Positions 26,187 to 35,764 of a stretch of 64,000 bases of DNA are shown piece by piece (positions within the stretch are counted from its first letter, which is position 1; the number at the start of each line of letters is the position of its first letter). Source of the DNA: Amycolatopsis pithecellobii (GTDB lineage: Bacteria; Actinomycetota; Actinomycetes; Mycobacteriales; Pseudonocardiaceae); assembly GCF_009707865.1 (NCBI RefSeq), contig NZ_WMBA01000011.1, forward strand, positions 62,001 through 126,000, given 5' to 3'. Below the pieces are notes generated by a model. That model was not told where the DNA came from. It made no database searches and worked only from the letters and a program-made list of their open reading frames with translations. The position numbers and the translations under genes are program-made.

Positions 26187-27416
26187 ATGATCGGTCTGTT
26201 GCGCGAATTCCGGGGTTTCGATTACCGGGTCCGTATTCTGCTGGTGAACCAACTGGGGATCTACCTCGGTTTCTTCATGCTCCTGCCGTACCTTTCCCTT
26301 TACCTGTCGGAACAACTGGGCCTGGCGGGCTGGGCGGTGGGGCTGGTCCTGGGCGTCCGCAATTTCTTCCAGCAGGGAATGTTTCTGCTCGGCGGGACGA
26401 TCACGGATCGATTCGGATACCGGCTTCCGGTGATTCTCGGCTGTCTGTTGCGCACCGCGGGATTTGCTTTGCTGGGCGTCGTCACCACTTTGCCCACGTT
26501 GATTCCGGCCGCGATGATCACCGGCCTGGCCGGCGCATTGTTCACCCCGGCCGTGCGGGTCGGCTTGGCGATGGAGGCGGGCGAGCGGCGTATCGAGGCG
26601 TTCGCGATCTCCAATGTCGTCTTCCGGATCGGGGGGCTGGCCGGTCCACTTCTCGGTGTGGCACTGCTTTCGGTGAGTTTCCGTGTCGCGTGCCTGAGCG
26701 CCGCGGCGGTGTTCGCCGCGCTGTCCCTCCTGCAGATCCGGGCGCTGCCCAAGCGGGAGGTCCCGCCGCGCGAAGGCCGGATACGGGAGGACATTCGCAC
26801 CGCGGCCGGGAACCGGCGGCTGCTCGCCTTCGCCGCGGCGATGACCGGGGCCTACCTGCTGTCGTTCCAGATCTATCTGGCGCTTCCCGACCAGGCGCGC
26901 ACCGTTGCGGGGGCGGACAGCGATGTGCTGGTCACGGTCTTGTTCCTCATCGAGAGCGCGCTGGCGCTCACGTGCCAGTTGCGCGTGACCGCCTGGTGCC
27001 GCCGGGTTCTCGGGCCCACCCGGACCCTGCCGGCCGGGATGGCACTGCTGGCCGTGGCGTTGCTGCCGCCGGCACTGCCTACGGGACTGCTCGGCCACGC
27101 CCTGGCCTGGGTGCCGCTGCTGCTGTCGAGCGCCTTGCTCTCGCTCGGCACGTTGATGGTGTTCCCGTTCGAGATGGACACCATCGCCACGATGGCTCAA
27201 GACCGTCTCGTCGCCACCCACTACGGGCTCTACAACACCATCGTCGGCATCGGCATCCTGGCCGGGAACCTGTTCACCGGCAGTGTGCTCAGCTGGGCAC
27301 AGGGAGCCGGCGTACCCGCACTCCCCTGGCTCGGCCTGTCCACAATCGGCGGGATTTGTGCGATCGCCCTGTACCGGCAACGACCGCGAACGGCGCGGGA
27401 CGTCGAACCCGTTTGA
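26187..27416 (+). CDS. MFS transporter (multidrug/YdeE-like efflux type)
   Basis: 409 residues with about twelve hydrophobic spans. The loop 2-3 motif is GTITDRFGYRLPVILG; LYLSEQLGLAGWAVGLVLGV and PAAMITGLAGALFTPAVRVG support the drug-efflux branch (YdeE/MdtH-like). Short cytoplasmic tail. It lies in the same direction as MarR and the following Lrp gene with a 119-bp gap before it. Export of a toxic intermediate is plausible but not shown. Confidence 0.83.
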   Translation: MIGLLREFRGFDYRVRILLVNQLGIYLGFFMLLPYLSLYLSEQLGLAGWAVGLVLGVRNFFQQGMFLLGGTITDRFGYRLPVILGCLLRTAGFALLGVVTTLPTLIPAAMITGLAGALFTPAVRVGLAMEAGERRIEAFAISNVVFRIGGLAGPLLGVALLSVSFRVACLSAAAVFAALSLLQIRALPKREVPPREGRIREDIRTAAGNRRLLAFAAAMTGAYLLSFQIYLALPDQARTVAGADSDVLVTVLFLIESALALTCQLRVTAWCRRVLGPTRTLPAGMALLAVALLPPALPTGLLGHALAWVPLLLSSALLSLGTLMVFPFEMDTIATMAQDRLVATHYGLYNTIVGIGILAGNLFTGSVLSWAQGAGVPALPWLGLSTIGGICAIALYRQRPRTARDVEPV

Positions 27417-27521
27417 GGCCGGTGCGCACCATGCCCGGCCAGCGCACCACCAGTAAGCTCACTGCACAAGCGATGCGTTCAGGGAAGGCATCCTGCACAG
27501 GGCCTCGGGAGGGCAGGCACG

Positions 27522-28019
27522 ATGCACAGTGACCCGGACAAGAAGCCGGCCCCGATCGACGCCATCGACGCGAGGTTGCTGCTGGCACTCACCCGGAACC
27601 CGCGCGGGACGGCGCTGGCACTGGCCGAGCACGCCGGCCTGTCCCGTAACACAGTGCAGGCCCGGCTGACCCGGCTGGAGGAAAACGGGGTGCTGGGCAG
27701 CCTCGAACGGCGGATCGATCCCGCGGCGCTCGGCTACCCGCTCACCGCATATCTGAGCGTCACCGTCGAGCAACGCAAACTGGACCGGGTCGGCGACGCA
27801 CTGGCCGGCGTGCCGGAAGTCATCGAGGTCCTGGGCCTCAGCGGCGAGGGCGACCTGCTGGTCCAGGCGGTCGCCCGCGACGCCGACGACCTCTACCGCA
27901 TCGCCGGCCGGGTCCTCGCCATCGACGGCGTGGAACGCACCACAACCTCCCTCGTCATGCGCCGCATGGTGGGCCATCGGGTCACCGCATTGGTGGAACG
28001 CATCGCCACCCAGCGGTGA
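27522..28019 (+). CDS. Lrp/AsnC-family transcriptional regulator
   Basis: 165 residues. Helix-turn-helix: IDAIDARLLLALTRNPRGTA and LAEHAGLSRNTVQARLTRLE; RAM ligand domain: GYPLTAYLSVTVEQ and LSGEGDLLVQAVARDADD. ATG at 27522 has GGGAGGGCAGG upstream. The promoter holds a dyad, GATGC-N11-GCATC (27472-27492), between two TGCACA copies, which could be an autoregulatory site. The MFS gene just upstream is the nearest possible target. It marks the last intact gene before the decayed block. Confidence 0.87.
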   Translation: MHSDPDKKPAPIDAIDARLLLALTRNPRGTALALAEHAGLSRNTVQARLTRLEENGVLGSLERRIDPAALGYPLTAYLSVTVEQRKLDRVGDALAGVPEVIEVLGLSGEGDLLVQAVARDADDLYRIAGRVLAIDGVERTTTSLVMRRMVGHRVTALVERIATQR

Positions 28020-28191
28020 GGCTCCGTCGGTCACGCTCGCGCGCGGTCGAGATGTGAGAAGTCGGCTCGCGCCGACAGCTCGGTGAACCGGTATCCGAGC
28101 CGAATGTCGGCGATCTCAGCGAATCGGTCGAGTTCGGGGGTGGATCGTCGGCGAATACCCGTCGCACCTCACATTTTCCGGACTTGATCGG

Positions 28192-28503
28192 TCACGCGCG
28201 AGGGTGCGAGACAACCGAGGACAACGACGTCCATGCCGACTTCGAGAATGGTGGCGTCGGCAACACAGGTAGCTCCGATTCCTCGGAGGTGCGAACAAGT
28301 CCGTGGACGTAGTCATCAAGTTCGGCTGCGGGGTCGAGGAGCTGACTTACCTCACCTTGGAACAGAACCTGTCGGCGCCGCAGAACGAGAACGTCGTCGG
28401 CGAGAACCCTCGCGACCGCCAGGTCATGGGTGACGAGGATACCGGCGAAATGGTGCTTCTTCTGCAGTGTCATCAACAGATTGAGAACCTGCCCTTGGAC
28501 GGA
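28192..28503 (-). pseudogene. C-terminal fragment of an oligopeptide-type ABC ATPase
   Basis: One frame reads VQGQVLNLLMTLQKKHHFAG, ILVTHDLAVARVLADDVLVL, the part of a DppD/DppF-type ATPase that follows the Walker B motif, including the switch His in THD. The Walker A, signature and Walker B segments are absent. Upstream, on the same strand, the sequence passes within 30 bp into a substrate-binding-protein remnant, so the intervening permease genes and most of the ATPase have been deleted. Confidence 0.7.
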
Positions 28504-28530
28504 CCCAACTGTCACCAACCGCTCCCCCGA

Positions 28531-29543
28531 CTCCGCCCAGCACTGCCTTGACGAGCGCTTGACGATCGATCGCATGGGTGAGTGCCTGCCTCACCTTGGG
28601 GTTGTCCAACGGCGCGGTCTGGGTGGCAAGCGACAGCCGGCCCACGGCCCACGAGCTGTTCTGAACAACCTCGATGTCCGTGTTGCGCCGCAGCGATGCG
28701 GCGTTCTGCGGGGCCAGACGTAAGACCACGTCAAATGCTGCCTGACCGCAGTGCGGCTACCCGGGCATCGGCGTCAATGATGATAGGAAATTCCAGCCGC
28801 TGCAAGTACGGACCTGTCCCACGATAGCCAGGGTTGGCCTCCAGAATGACGTTTCGCGCGGTCGTGTAGCTGACGAACTTGAAGGGAACGGTTCCAGTCG
28901 GTGTCTTCGCCACCGCAGCGGCCCCAGCGCGAATCAGCTTCGGGGAAATGACGCGCAGAACCGACAGGTTGCAGCGAGATCAGAGAATGGCGCCGGCAGC
29001 ACGACCCGCACTGCGTGTGGATCAGAGTCGTCGTAGACAGCTTTCGAAGGCAGGAAATCTCCGAACGCGCCGGCGCTGTTCTTCGCATACTCGAACGAGG
29101 CTCTCGCCGCCGATGCCGTAAAGGGTTCACCGTCATGGAAGACGACACCGTCGGGGAGATGGAAAACCCACTCGCGAGCATCCGGGGAAGATTCGAAACT
29201 CGTTGCGAGAACTCCCTCGAGGTCACTGCTGTCGTCCTTGTACCGCACCAGGCTTTCGTCCACATTGTGTGCGGTGTCCCCCTGTCAGCGATGCTGGCGC
29301 CAATTGCCGGGTCGAAGCTGATCGGTTCGCCGTTATTTGCCACCCGCAGTACGCCCGTAGGTGTTGGCGACGGTGTTCCCACAGCACCCGGCTCCGTATT
29401 GCCGTTCTGGCATGCGGTAATGGCTGGAACGCCCAGTGCGAGACCAGCGCCGGTAATGCGCTGAGCCGCAGAAAGTCTCGGCGGTTGCGGCGTGCGGCTA
29501 ATTCCAGTCGTAGTGGGGCATGCCCGGGAGATGGTGCTTGCAT
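28531..29543 (-). pseudogene. Frameshifted remnant of a family-5 extracellular solute-binding protein
   Basis: Begins at ATG 29543 with a twin-arginine-like RRNRRDFLRLSA, then continues in a second frame with GLALGVPAITACQNG (lipobox-like Ala-Cys) and GEPISFDPAIGASI. A third stretch reads SSDLEGVLATSFESSPDARE and GVVFHDGEPFTASAARASFE. Others give TGTVPFKFVSYTTARNVILE and NPKVRQALTHAIDRQALVKA, each in a different frame or after a stop. The order is that of DppA/OppA proteins, but only about the first 60 percent remains before the sequence passes into ATPase text. Multiple frameshifts and stops. Confidence 0.8.
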
Positions 29544-29770
29544 GACGACTCCTCTGTCGTTCATTACACATGCAGTAATCGGTGTCGGAAATGATTACGA
29601 CGGTCTTCGTGGGCCACCCGCATGCTTGGCCGAGACGGCGTCAATGGGGTTCATGAATGAAGCCGTCGGTATACCCGGCGACCGTCTCGCGGTCTCAACC
29701 TCGGCGAGCCTCGCGAACAGACAATCGCCACAAACACCCATGATGAAGCACGGAAAACCGCCAGAGGATC

Positions 29771-30877
29771 CTACATCGGAAAACCAGTCATTCCTGCCAA
29801 TTCCCCAAATACAGTTACTCCCAGGCTTGCTTGACCAAATTGAAGCTCGAGAGGCCGAATCTCTTGCAAGCACGCATAGAATGCGTCCACGAGGCGCCCT
29901 CCCACAGCCGATTTCCACGAATGCCGACTCCGCACGAAACATGCACCGACCCCGCTCGCCGGGTCGGCGAGGGCAACCTGGCCCCCACCACCGTTGAAAC
30001 CAAAAGCCTCATCGTGCGGCCCCCAACTGTCCAGCGCGTCCGCATGTACCGGTTCACGCAGTTGGAACCCCTGGCCCCAGCGCTTCTCGATACCATCCGC
30101 GGCGTCGGTCGCTCGACCATGCTCAGCCGCGAACAACCGGATCGTCCGCTGATTAAGCAGGCGTGCAATCCCGTCGTGCGCGTCATCGTCAAGCGTCCCG
30201 TACAGATTGGCGACAGCGCGCGGCCCCCGTCGCGTTGAAGGACGGAAACTCCATGGCGACATATTTCGGACCATTCAACGTCACGTCGTAGTAGCTCATG
30301 AAACCGTATCCGTCGACCGCGAAAGACAAGCGCCTGAAGTACGGGGTCCGGTCGTACTTCGCCTCCTTCATCGGTTGATAAGGCAATATCGGCCCCACTC
30401 GAGCCTGCTGTCGCGCCGGTGTACCGAGGTCGATATCCAACTTCTGAGGTTTCGCGATACGCTCACGAAAAATGGCGCCCGCCGAGGTCCCGGCAGCGCG
30501 GCGGACAATTTCTCCGACCAGCCATCCATAGGTAAGGCCATGGTAACCGTGGGTGGTGCCGGGCGGCCATTCGGGTGACGCCGACGCCAGGCGACGCAGG
30601 ACCTCGGACGTTTACTCAAATCCTTGCCCATTCGTGCCGAAAACCTCTTCGTATCCCGGAACAGTCGGTAGTCCGACCGAATTCGACAAGACGTGCGCGA
30701 CCACGGACTTGTGCCAGCCTCGCCTGCCCACAGATCGACGACGGGCCGGCCTCGGACGGCGGCCGCGAAGGCCGCGCCTCCTTCACCGATATCACCGAGC
30801 TGCCCGGTGAACCCTTCGCGTACCGGCTCGAATCCATCGGCTACTTCGCCGCAAACCTGAGTATCGTTATGTGTCAT
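29771..30877 (-). pseudogene. Decayed serine hydrolase (beta-lactamase/EstB family)
   Basis: Starts at ATG 30877: GQLGDIGEGGAAFAAAVRGR then PVVDLWAGEAG, the usual opening of class-C-like esterases. Later frames give FRDTKRFSARMGKDL near the nucleophile region, PPGTTHGYHGLTYGWLVGEI, FPSFNATGAAR followed by AVANLYGTLDDDAHDGIARL, and the terminal GGQVALADPASGVGACFVR. These are consecutive parts of the family in different frames, with the segment around the SxxK nucleophile poorly preserved. Not functional as written. Confidence 0.7.
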
Positions 30878-30921
30878 AAGCCAACGTCTCTGTTCGCCAC
30901 CTTCGGTATCACGTTCGGCAC

Positions 30922-31836
30922 CTAGACCGCACCATTGTCGAGTGCCGCCGTCCGCCAGGATTCGTATCGACTTATCCGTTCTCTGGCCAAGCGGTAGATC
31001 GGGTAGTCAACAAAACGGCCGTCAACGCGAATTGATGCGACGCCATCCTTTTCGGCCGTCTCGAAGGCCTCGACGATCCGGCGGTTCAGTGCCTCCTCAT
31101 CTTCGTCGAGACTCGCATAGGACCGCAGGATCGTGTCCAGCTGTTTGGGGTGCAGTGCGACGCGGCCCTGAAATCCCAATTGGCGCGACCGCGCACTGTC
31201 CGCTTCGAGTCCCTGATCGTCGTCGAGACTGAACCACGCGCCATCGATGGGCGCTGGGAACCCGGCAGCTCTCGTGGCGATGACGATCCGCGACCTGGCG
31301 TAGAGGATCTCGGTCGCGTCGACCGTGAGATCGACTCCCAGTGCTGTGGAGAAGTCGCCGGAGCCGAACACCGCGGTGAAAGTGCGGTCCGGGGCTTTCG
31401 CCAGCAGCTCCTCGCACCGGGCGACTCCAATAGGCGTCTCGATCGAGACCAGCAGCCGGATTGCACCAACCGTCAACCCGGCAGCGCGTTCGGCAGCCGC
31501 GATGACAGCGTCAGCGTGCCGCAGAGTCTGCACGGTCTCGACCTTGGGGAGGACGATGACATCGAGCCCAGACAGGACAACGGCCGAGACGTCGCCCTCG
31601 AACCAATCGCTTTCCACGGGGTTTACCCGCGCCGCGGCAACCGACTCCCGGCCGTATGCCGAAATGGCCGCGGACGCGCGGTCACGAGCGACCAGTTTCT
31701 GCCCGACGGCCACGGCGTCCTCGAGGTCGACGACAGTCATGTCGGATCCGTACGACCACACTTTGGCGAGTTTATGTTCGTCGCTTCCCGGAACGAACAT
31801 CAGCGCACGTATGGCATGGGCGTCCCAATGAGTCAT
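30922..31836 (-). CDS. HpcH/HpaI aldolase/citrate-lyase beta-like (CitE) protein
   Basis: 304 residues, the only apparently intact gene in the decayed block. IRALMFVPGSDEHKLAK, VVDLEDAV, VLPKVET, LVSIETPIG (Mg-binding Glu), FGSGDFSTALG (Mg-binding Asp) and GRVALHPKQLD are all in their family positions. ATG at 31836 has GAGGAG upstream. Members cleave or form C-C bonds of CoA esters (citryl-, malyl-, citramalyl-CoA). The CaiB remnant upstream on the same strand would have supplied the CoA ester, so this gene may have lost its partner. Confidence 0.83.
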   Translation of the reverse strand: MTHWDAHAIRALMFVPGSDEHKLAKVWSYGSDMTVVDLEDAVAVGQKLVARDRASAAISAYGRESVAAARVNPVESDWFEGDVSAVVLSGLDVIVLPKVETVQTLRHADAVIAAAERAAGLTVGAIRLLVSIETPIGVARCEELLAKAPDRTFTAVFGSGDFSTALGVDLTVDATEILYARSRIVIATRAAGFPAPIDGAWFSLDDDQGLEADSARSRQLGFQGRVALHPKQLDTILRSYASLDEDEEALNRRIVEAFETAEKDGVASIRVDGRFVDYPIYRLARERISRYESWRTAALDNGAV

Positions 31837-32225
31837 CCGGAAATCTCCTCGTCGTTCCACACGGTTTGGGTCCATAAGGAATTCCTGAGTTCATTTTTCA
31901 CAGAAAAGTCAAGAAATCACGAAGCACAGACAAGCGGAGCGCCGGCATCACCACAGTCAAAACGTCACCCTTGCGAAGGCCTGCTTTTTGCAGCACAACA
32001 GCCGGTTGAGCCGCCGAGCAGGGTATCGATACCGACCAGTATGCGAATCCGTATGTGACGCCACGCACGGGAACAAAGGTAGTCGTGCGACGACGCGCGG
32101 GTCCCAGTCGGCGAGCGGCACTGTCCGGTTATCGGGAGACGGAAACGTCTCCAGCAAGCTGAGGTTTCACGGCGACTCTATTGTCACCCATCGACAACCG
32201 TCAATGGAACGTAGCTTCTTCGGTA
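31837..32225. other. 389-bp gap upstream of the CitE-like gene
   Basis: No supported gene. GC is lower than average, with an A/T-rich stretch at about 31885-31925 upstream of the CitE-like gene that could carry its promoter. No repeat or mobile-element end was recognised. Confidence 0.4.
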
Positions 32226-33384
32226 TCAGATGATCTGACTGTCACGTAGCTGTGCGAGTTGTTCAACCGTCGTCCCGAGCGTCTTGGCATAGATCTCCTC
32301 GTTGTCCTCCCCGAGGTCGCGTCCTGTGAACCGTACCTGACCAGGGTTTTGTTTGAGGCGCGCGATCAGGTTCTGCATGAGTAGCGGTCCCAGCCGTGGA
32401 CGGGGAGCTTTCACGATCGCTTCCCGGGCGATGAACTGTGGATCTTGGACAAGCTCATCGACCGTGTACAATGGGCGCGATCACTGCTCCCGCCTCTTCG
32501 AAAGCCACGATCGCTTCGTCAGCAGTACGTACACCGATCCAGTCCTAAGCGGCGTCCATCTCGGGGGCGTGCTCGACGCGACCGCTGTTGTCCCGAAACC
32601 ACGGCTGCTGGACCAGATCGTCCCTGCCGATCAGACGCATGACCCGTTCTGCGATCGACTGAGCGCTGGCAGACAGGCCCAGCCAAGAGCCATCTTTGGC
32701 CTGATAGGCGTTCCGTGGGGCAACAAACGGCGCCGCATTACCCGAGCGGCCCTGGACGATGCCCAACTGATCATAAACCAGGGTCTGGGGACCGAGAATC
32801 CAGAACAACGTCTCGTAGATCGACAGATCGATCACTTGACCACGGCCCGACTCACTCGTGTCCCGCCACCAGAGCGCCAGCGTGGTCGCGAAGGCACCGA
32901 CAAGCGCAGCCACCCTGTCACCGGGGGCGAAGGGGGCAGCACCGGCGGCTTGTCCGGCCACCCATTGATGGCCGCGAAACCGGACATCGATTCGGCCAGC
33001 GTTCCGAACCCGGGACGCTGGGCATAGGCCCGTCCTGCCCAAACGCGGTGGTACGTACGATTACCAGCCGACTGTTGATCGTATGCAACTCGTCAGGCCC
33101 CAGCCCCCATCGCTCCAAGGTCCCGGGACGGAAGTTCTCGATCAGAACGTCAGCATTCCCCACCAGCTCGCGGAGAATTTCCTGCCCTTCGGGTTTCGAC
33201 AGGTCAAGCGCCACACATTCTTGTTCCGTGCGGCCAAGGCGCACCAAAGCGGCACCCCGTCCTTGCTCCACCCCAAGCTGCGCAGTGAGTCATCTCGAGT
33301 GCGCTCGACTTTGAGAACATCGGCACCGTAGTCAGCAAGAAGTGAAGCCACCACCGGCCCGGCGAACAGAGCTCCACGTTTCAA
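32226..33384 (-). pseudogene. Frameshifted, 5'-truncated CaiB/BaiF CoA-transferase
   Basis: Family text begins abruptly at 33384 with ALFAGPVVASLLADYGADVL and KVERTRDDSLR, lacking the first 20 or so residues. It shifts frame to CVALDLSKPEGQEILRELVG and NADVLIENFRPGTLERWGLG, shifts again to GRGQVIDLSIYETLFWILGP, and ends in a further frame with LTGRDLGEDNEEIYAKTLGT-like C-terminal text (stop at 32226). At least three frame changes. The 5' edge coincides with an AT-rich run at about 33380-33400, next to the iolD fragment, which marks a rearrangement junction. Confidence 0.8.
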
Positions 33385-33406
33385 TATACTATATTTTCTC
33401 TTAGGT

Positions 33407-33961
33407 ATGTGTCAGCGGTATAGCGGTCCTTGCGGGATGTTCAGCGGAAGCCCGGCAAAGGCAGTCGCTACGCGCCCCGTCGTGATGAATTCCGAACTCG
33501 CCACAGCTGTTCGGGAACGTATCAAGATCACCCTGGTGCTCATCGACAACCACGGCTATTCCAGTGTCGGCAACGTGTCCGAGCAGGTCGGCTGCGAAGG
33601 ATTCGGCTGCCACTACCATTTCCGTGGCCCGGACGGGAAATATTCGGGCGACGTGCAGCACCACGACCTCGGCAAGATCTGCGAAGGTCTCGGCGCGCGC
33701 GTGCTCACCGTGTCCAGCCTCGATGAATTCGAGAAGGCGCTCATCGACGCGCGCGGGTCGGCGGAGACGACCGCCATCGTCGTGGAAACCGACTGGCACG
33801 AGCGTGTTCCCGGCTACTCCACCTGCTGGTGGGACATGGCCACCGCGGAGGTGTCCGAGATGCCCGCCGTGCGGGAAGCCCGCGAAGACTATGTCCGGAA
33901 CAAGGTGCAACAGCGCTGGCTGAGCACCCTCGGCACCGACGAAGCCGCCGGAACGCGATGA
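33407..33961 (+). pseudogene. iolD: 5'-truncated iolD (trihydroxycyclohexane-1,2-dione acylhydrolase)
   Basis: The frame carries about 165 C-terminal residues of the thiamine-diphosphate enzyme IolD: VMNSELATAVRERIKITLVL, IDNHGYSSVGNVSEQVG, EGLGARVLTVSSLDEFEKAL and WWDMATAEVSEMPAVRE. The N-terminal 450 or so residues, including most of the PYR and central domains and the GDG motif, are missing; homology starts about 40 bases after the CaiB remnant's cut end. It still overlaps iolC as ATGA, so it is the relic of an iolD-iolC-iolB operon. Confidence 0.82.
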
Positions 33962-34959
33962 GCCCCGGCAGTGGCGCGCCCCTGGATCGGGAGCCGCCCC
34001 GGCTGCTCACCGTCGGCCGGATGAATCTCGACCTCTATGCCAAGGAACTCGGCGTGAGAATGGCGGATGCGACGTCGTTCCGGGCGTCGATCGGCGGCAG
34101 CCCGACCAATATCGCCATCGTGGCGCAACGGCTGGGGTTGCCCTCGGCGGTGTTGTCCGCGGTCGGTGCGGACTTCACCGGCCAGTTGCTGCGCAACCAG
34201 CTGGCGGCGACCGGAGTTCGTACCGACTGGGTGTTCACCCGTGCCGGCGCCACGTCACTGGCGCTGCTGGCGACGGTGGCCGCGGACCAGGGCGAGCGGC
34301 AGTTCTACCGGCACGACCCTGCCGACTCGCATGTCGAGCCATCGGTCGTGCCGCAACTGCCCTGGGGTTCACTCGAGGCGATCGCCGTCTCCGCCGACGC
34401 GATCGCCCGCGGCGAAATGGCCGAGACCGTCCGGGCGGTCTGTGCGGAGGCGGACCGGCTCGCGATCGGAGTCTGGTGGGATCTCGATCTGCGACCGAGC
34501 ACCTGGCCCGACCTGTCCGAGTACGCCAGGGCGAACCGGGCATTGGTCTACGGTGCGTCGGTGCTCATCGGGACCGAGGCCGAATTCGCCGCGCTTTTCG
34601 GTCTCGCTGCCGATGACATCACCGGGGTGGAAAAAACCCTTGGCACCGCGCCATTCCCGTTGGTCGTGCTCAAGCGGGGCGCGCAGGGCGCCTCCTTGCT
34701 GGTGGACGGCAAGGAGGAGATCTCGGTGCCCGCTCACGCCGTCAGTCCGGTCTGCACCGTCGGCGGCGGCGACGCGACCGCGGGCTCGCTGATCGCCGCC
34801 CGGCTCGCGGGTTTCGGCTGGGGGGACTCGCTACGGTTGGCCATGCGGGTGGCGGGTTGGACCGTCGAACAGCCCTTCTGCTCGACCGGATTCCCGGCGC
34901 TGAGCGATATCGGCATGTCCGCGCTCGACCCCGGTCAACTGGGCGAGGTGGTGTCGTGA
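33958..34959 (+). CDS. iolC: 5-dehydro-2-deoxygluconokinase (IolC), PfkB family
   Basis: 333 residues. Ribokinase-type signature 1 (FRASIGGSPTNIAIVAQRLG) and signature 2 with the catalytic base Asp272 in VGGGDATAG. The N-terminal TVGRMNLDLYAKELG and the internal WWDLDLRPSTWPD match IolC rather than other sugar kinases. It phosphorylates 5-dehydro-2-deoxy-D-gluconate in myo-inositol catabolism. ATG at 33958 overlaps the iolD stop and its own stop overlaps iolB (GTGA). Promoter supply is uncertain because the upstream gene is truncated. Confidence 0.88.
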   Translation: MSPGSGAPLDREPPRLLTVGRMNLDLYAKELGVRMADATSFRASIGGSPTNIAIVAQRLGLPSAVLSAVGADFTGQLLRNQLAATGVRTDWVFTRAGATSLALLATVAADQGERQFYRHDPADSHVEPSVVPQLPWGSLEAIAVSADAIARGEMAETVRAVCAEADRLAIGVWWDLDLRPSTWPDLSEYARANRALVYGASVLIGTEAEFAALFGLAADDITGVEKTLGTAPFPLVVLKRGAQGASLLVDGKEEISVPAHAVSPVCTVGGGDATAGSLIAARLAGFGWGDSLRLAMRVAGWTVEQPFCSTGFPALSDIGMSALDPGQLGEVVS

Positions 34960-35759
34960 GCACGAAGATCGTCCAGCTCACCACCAAGGACACGGGCTGG
35001 AAGTACCTTGGCGTCGAGGTTGTGTCCCTTGCGGCCGGTGACCGGCTCGACCTCGACAGCCCGACCCACGAGACGGCGGTCGTGCTCGTCGAGGGGGCTG
35101 TCGAGGTCCACGGCGCCGGGTTGGACGCCCGTATCCACCGCGGCAGCGTCTTCGCCGAAATGGCCGAGATCGCTTACGTCCCACCGAAACAGCGGGTGAC
35201 CGTCGCCGCGGTGGCTGATTCCGAGATCGCCCTCGGGACCGCCCCGGCGGCCGGGCTTCACCCCGCCAGGCTCGTGCGCCGGCACGAAATGGCCAGTGTC
35301 GTACGTGGCGGCGGCCCCGCCGTCCGGCAGGTCACCTCGCCACTGGCCGACCCGATCCCGGCCGAGAGCCTGATCGTCTACGAAGCATGGGTCCCGCGCG
35401 GCGGGTACGCGGGCTGGCCGCCGCATCGGCACGACGGCGCCGACGGTTCGCCCTATCTCGAAGAGACCTACTATTTCCGGTTCGATCGCGACGTCGGTTT
35501 CGGGTGGCATCGCAACTTCGCCGCCGACCTGGACCTTGACGACTCCTTCTCCATCAGGAACCGCTCGCTGGTCGCGGTACCCGCCGGCTATCACCTGTGC
35601 ACCGCGGGCCCGGCGGCGAACATGTGGATCCTGAACTTCCTCGCCGGCGCGCCCGAGGACCGGGCACAGCCGCCGTGCTTCGATCCCGCCGAAACCTGGA
35701 TCAACGAAGACTGGACCAGAGGGCAACTCCCGATCCCGGCCGTCGATCCGCGCAAGTAG
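34956..35759 (+). CDS. iolB: 5-deoxy-glucuronate isomerase (IolB)
   Basis: 267 residues, two-cupin fold. Metal-ligand text GWPPHRHDGADGSPYLEETY (His/His/Glu) and the second-cupin CTAGPAANMWILNFLAG are the IolB hallmarks. It isomerises 5-deoxy-D-glucuronate to 5-dehydro-2-deoxygluconate, the substrate of IolC. GTG at 34956 overlaps iolC. With iolD truncated next door, the enzyme that makes its substrate must be encoded elsewhere or the pathway is broken. Convergent with the E2 gene, five bases apart. Confidence 0.9.
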   Translation: MSTKIVQLTTKDTGWKYLGVEVVSLAAGDRLDLDSPTHETAVVLVEGAVEVHGAGLDARIHRGSVFAEMAEIAYVPPKQRVTVAAVADSEIALGTAPAAGLHPARLVRRHEMASVVRGGGPAVRQVTSPLADPIPAESLIVYEAWVPRGGYAGWPPHRHDGADGSPYLEETYYFRFDRDVGFGWHRNFAADLDLDDSFSIRNRSLVAVPAGYHLCTAGPAANMWILNFLAGAPEDRAQPPCFDPAETWINEDWTRGQLPIPAVDPRK

Positions 35760-35764
35760 TTCAC

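Noticed and set aside
28035-28139. Short minus-strand open stretch (RLGYRFTELSARADFSHLD) after the Lrp gene
   Set aside because: It may be the C-terminal scrap of some enzyme, but it is too short to assign and the flanks are out of frame.
29563-29579. ATTAC-N7-GTAAT dyad upstream of the binding-protein remnant as a working operator
   Set aside because: Arms are only five bases and the downstream gene is dead; at best a relic.
28020-33961. Insertion sequence or prophage as cause of the decayed block
   Set aside because: No transposase, integrase, terminal inverted repeats or target duplication could be identified.
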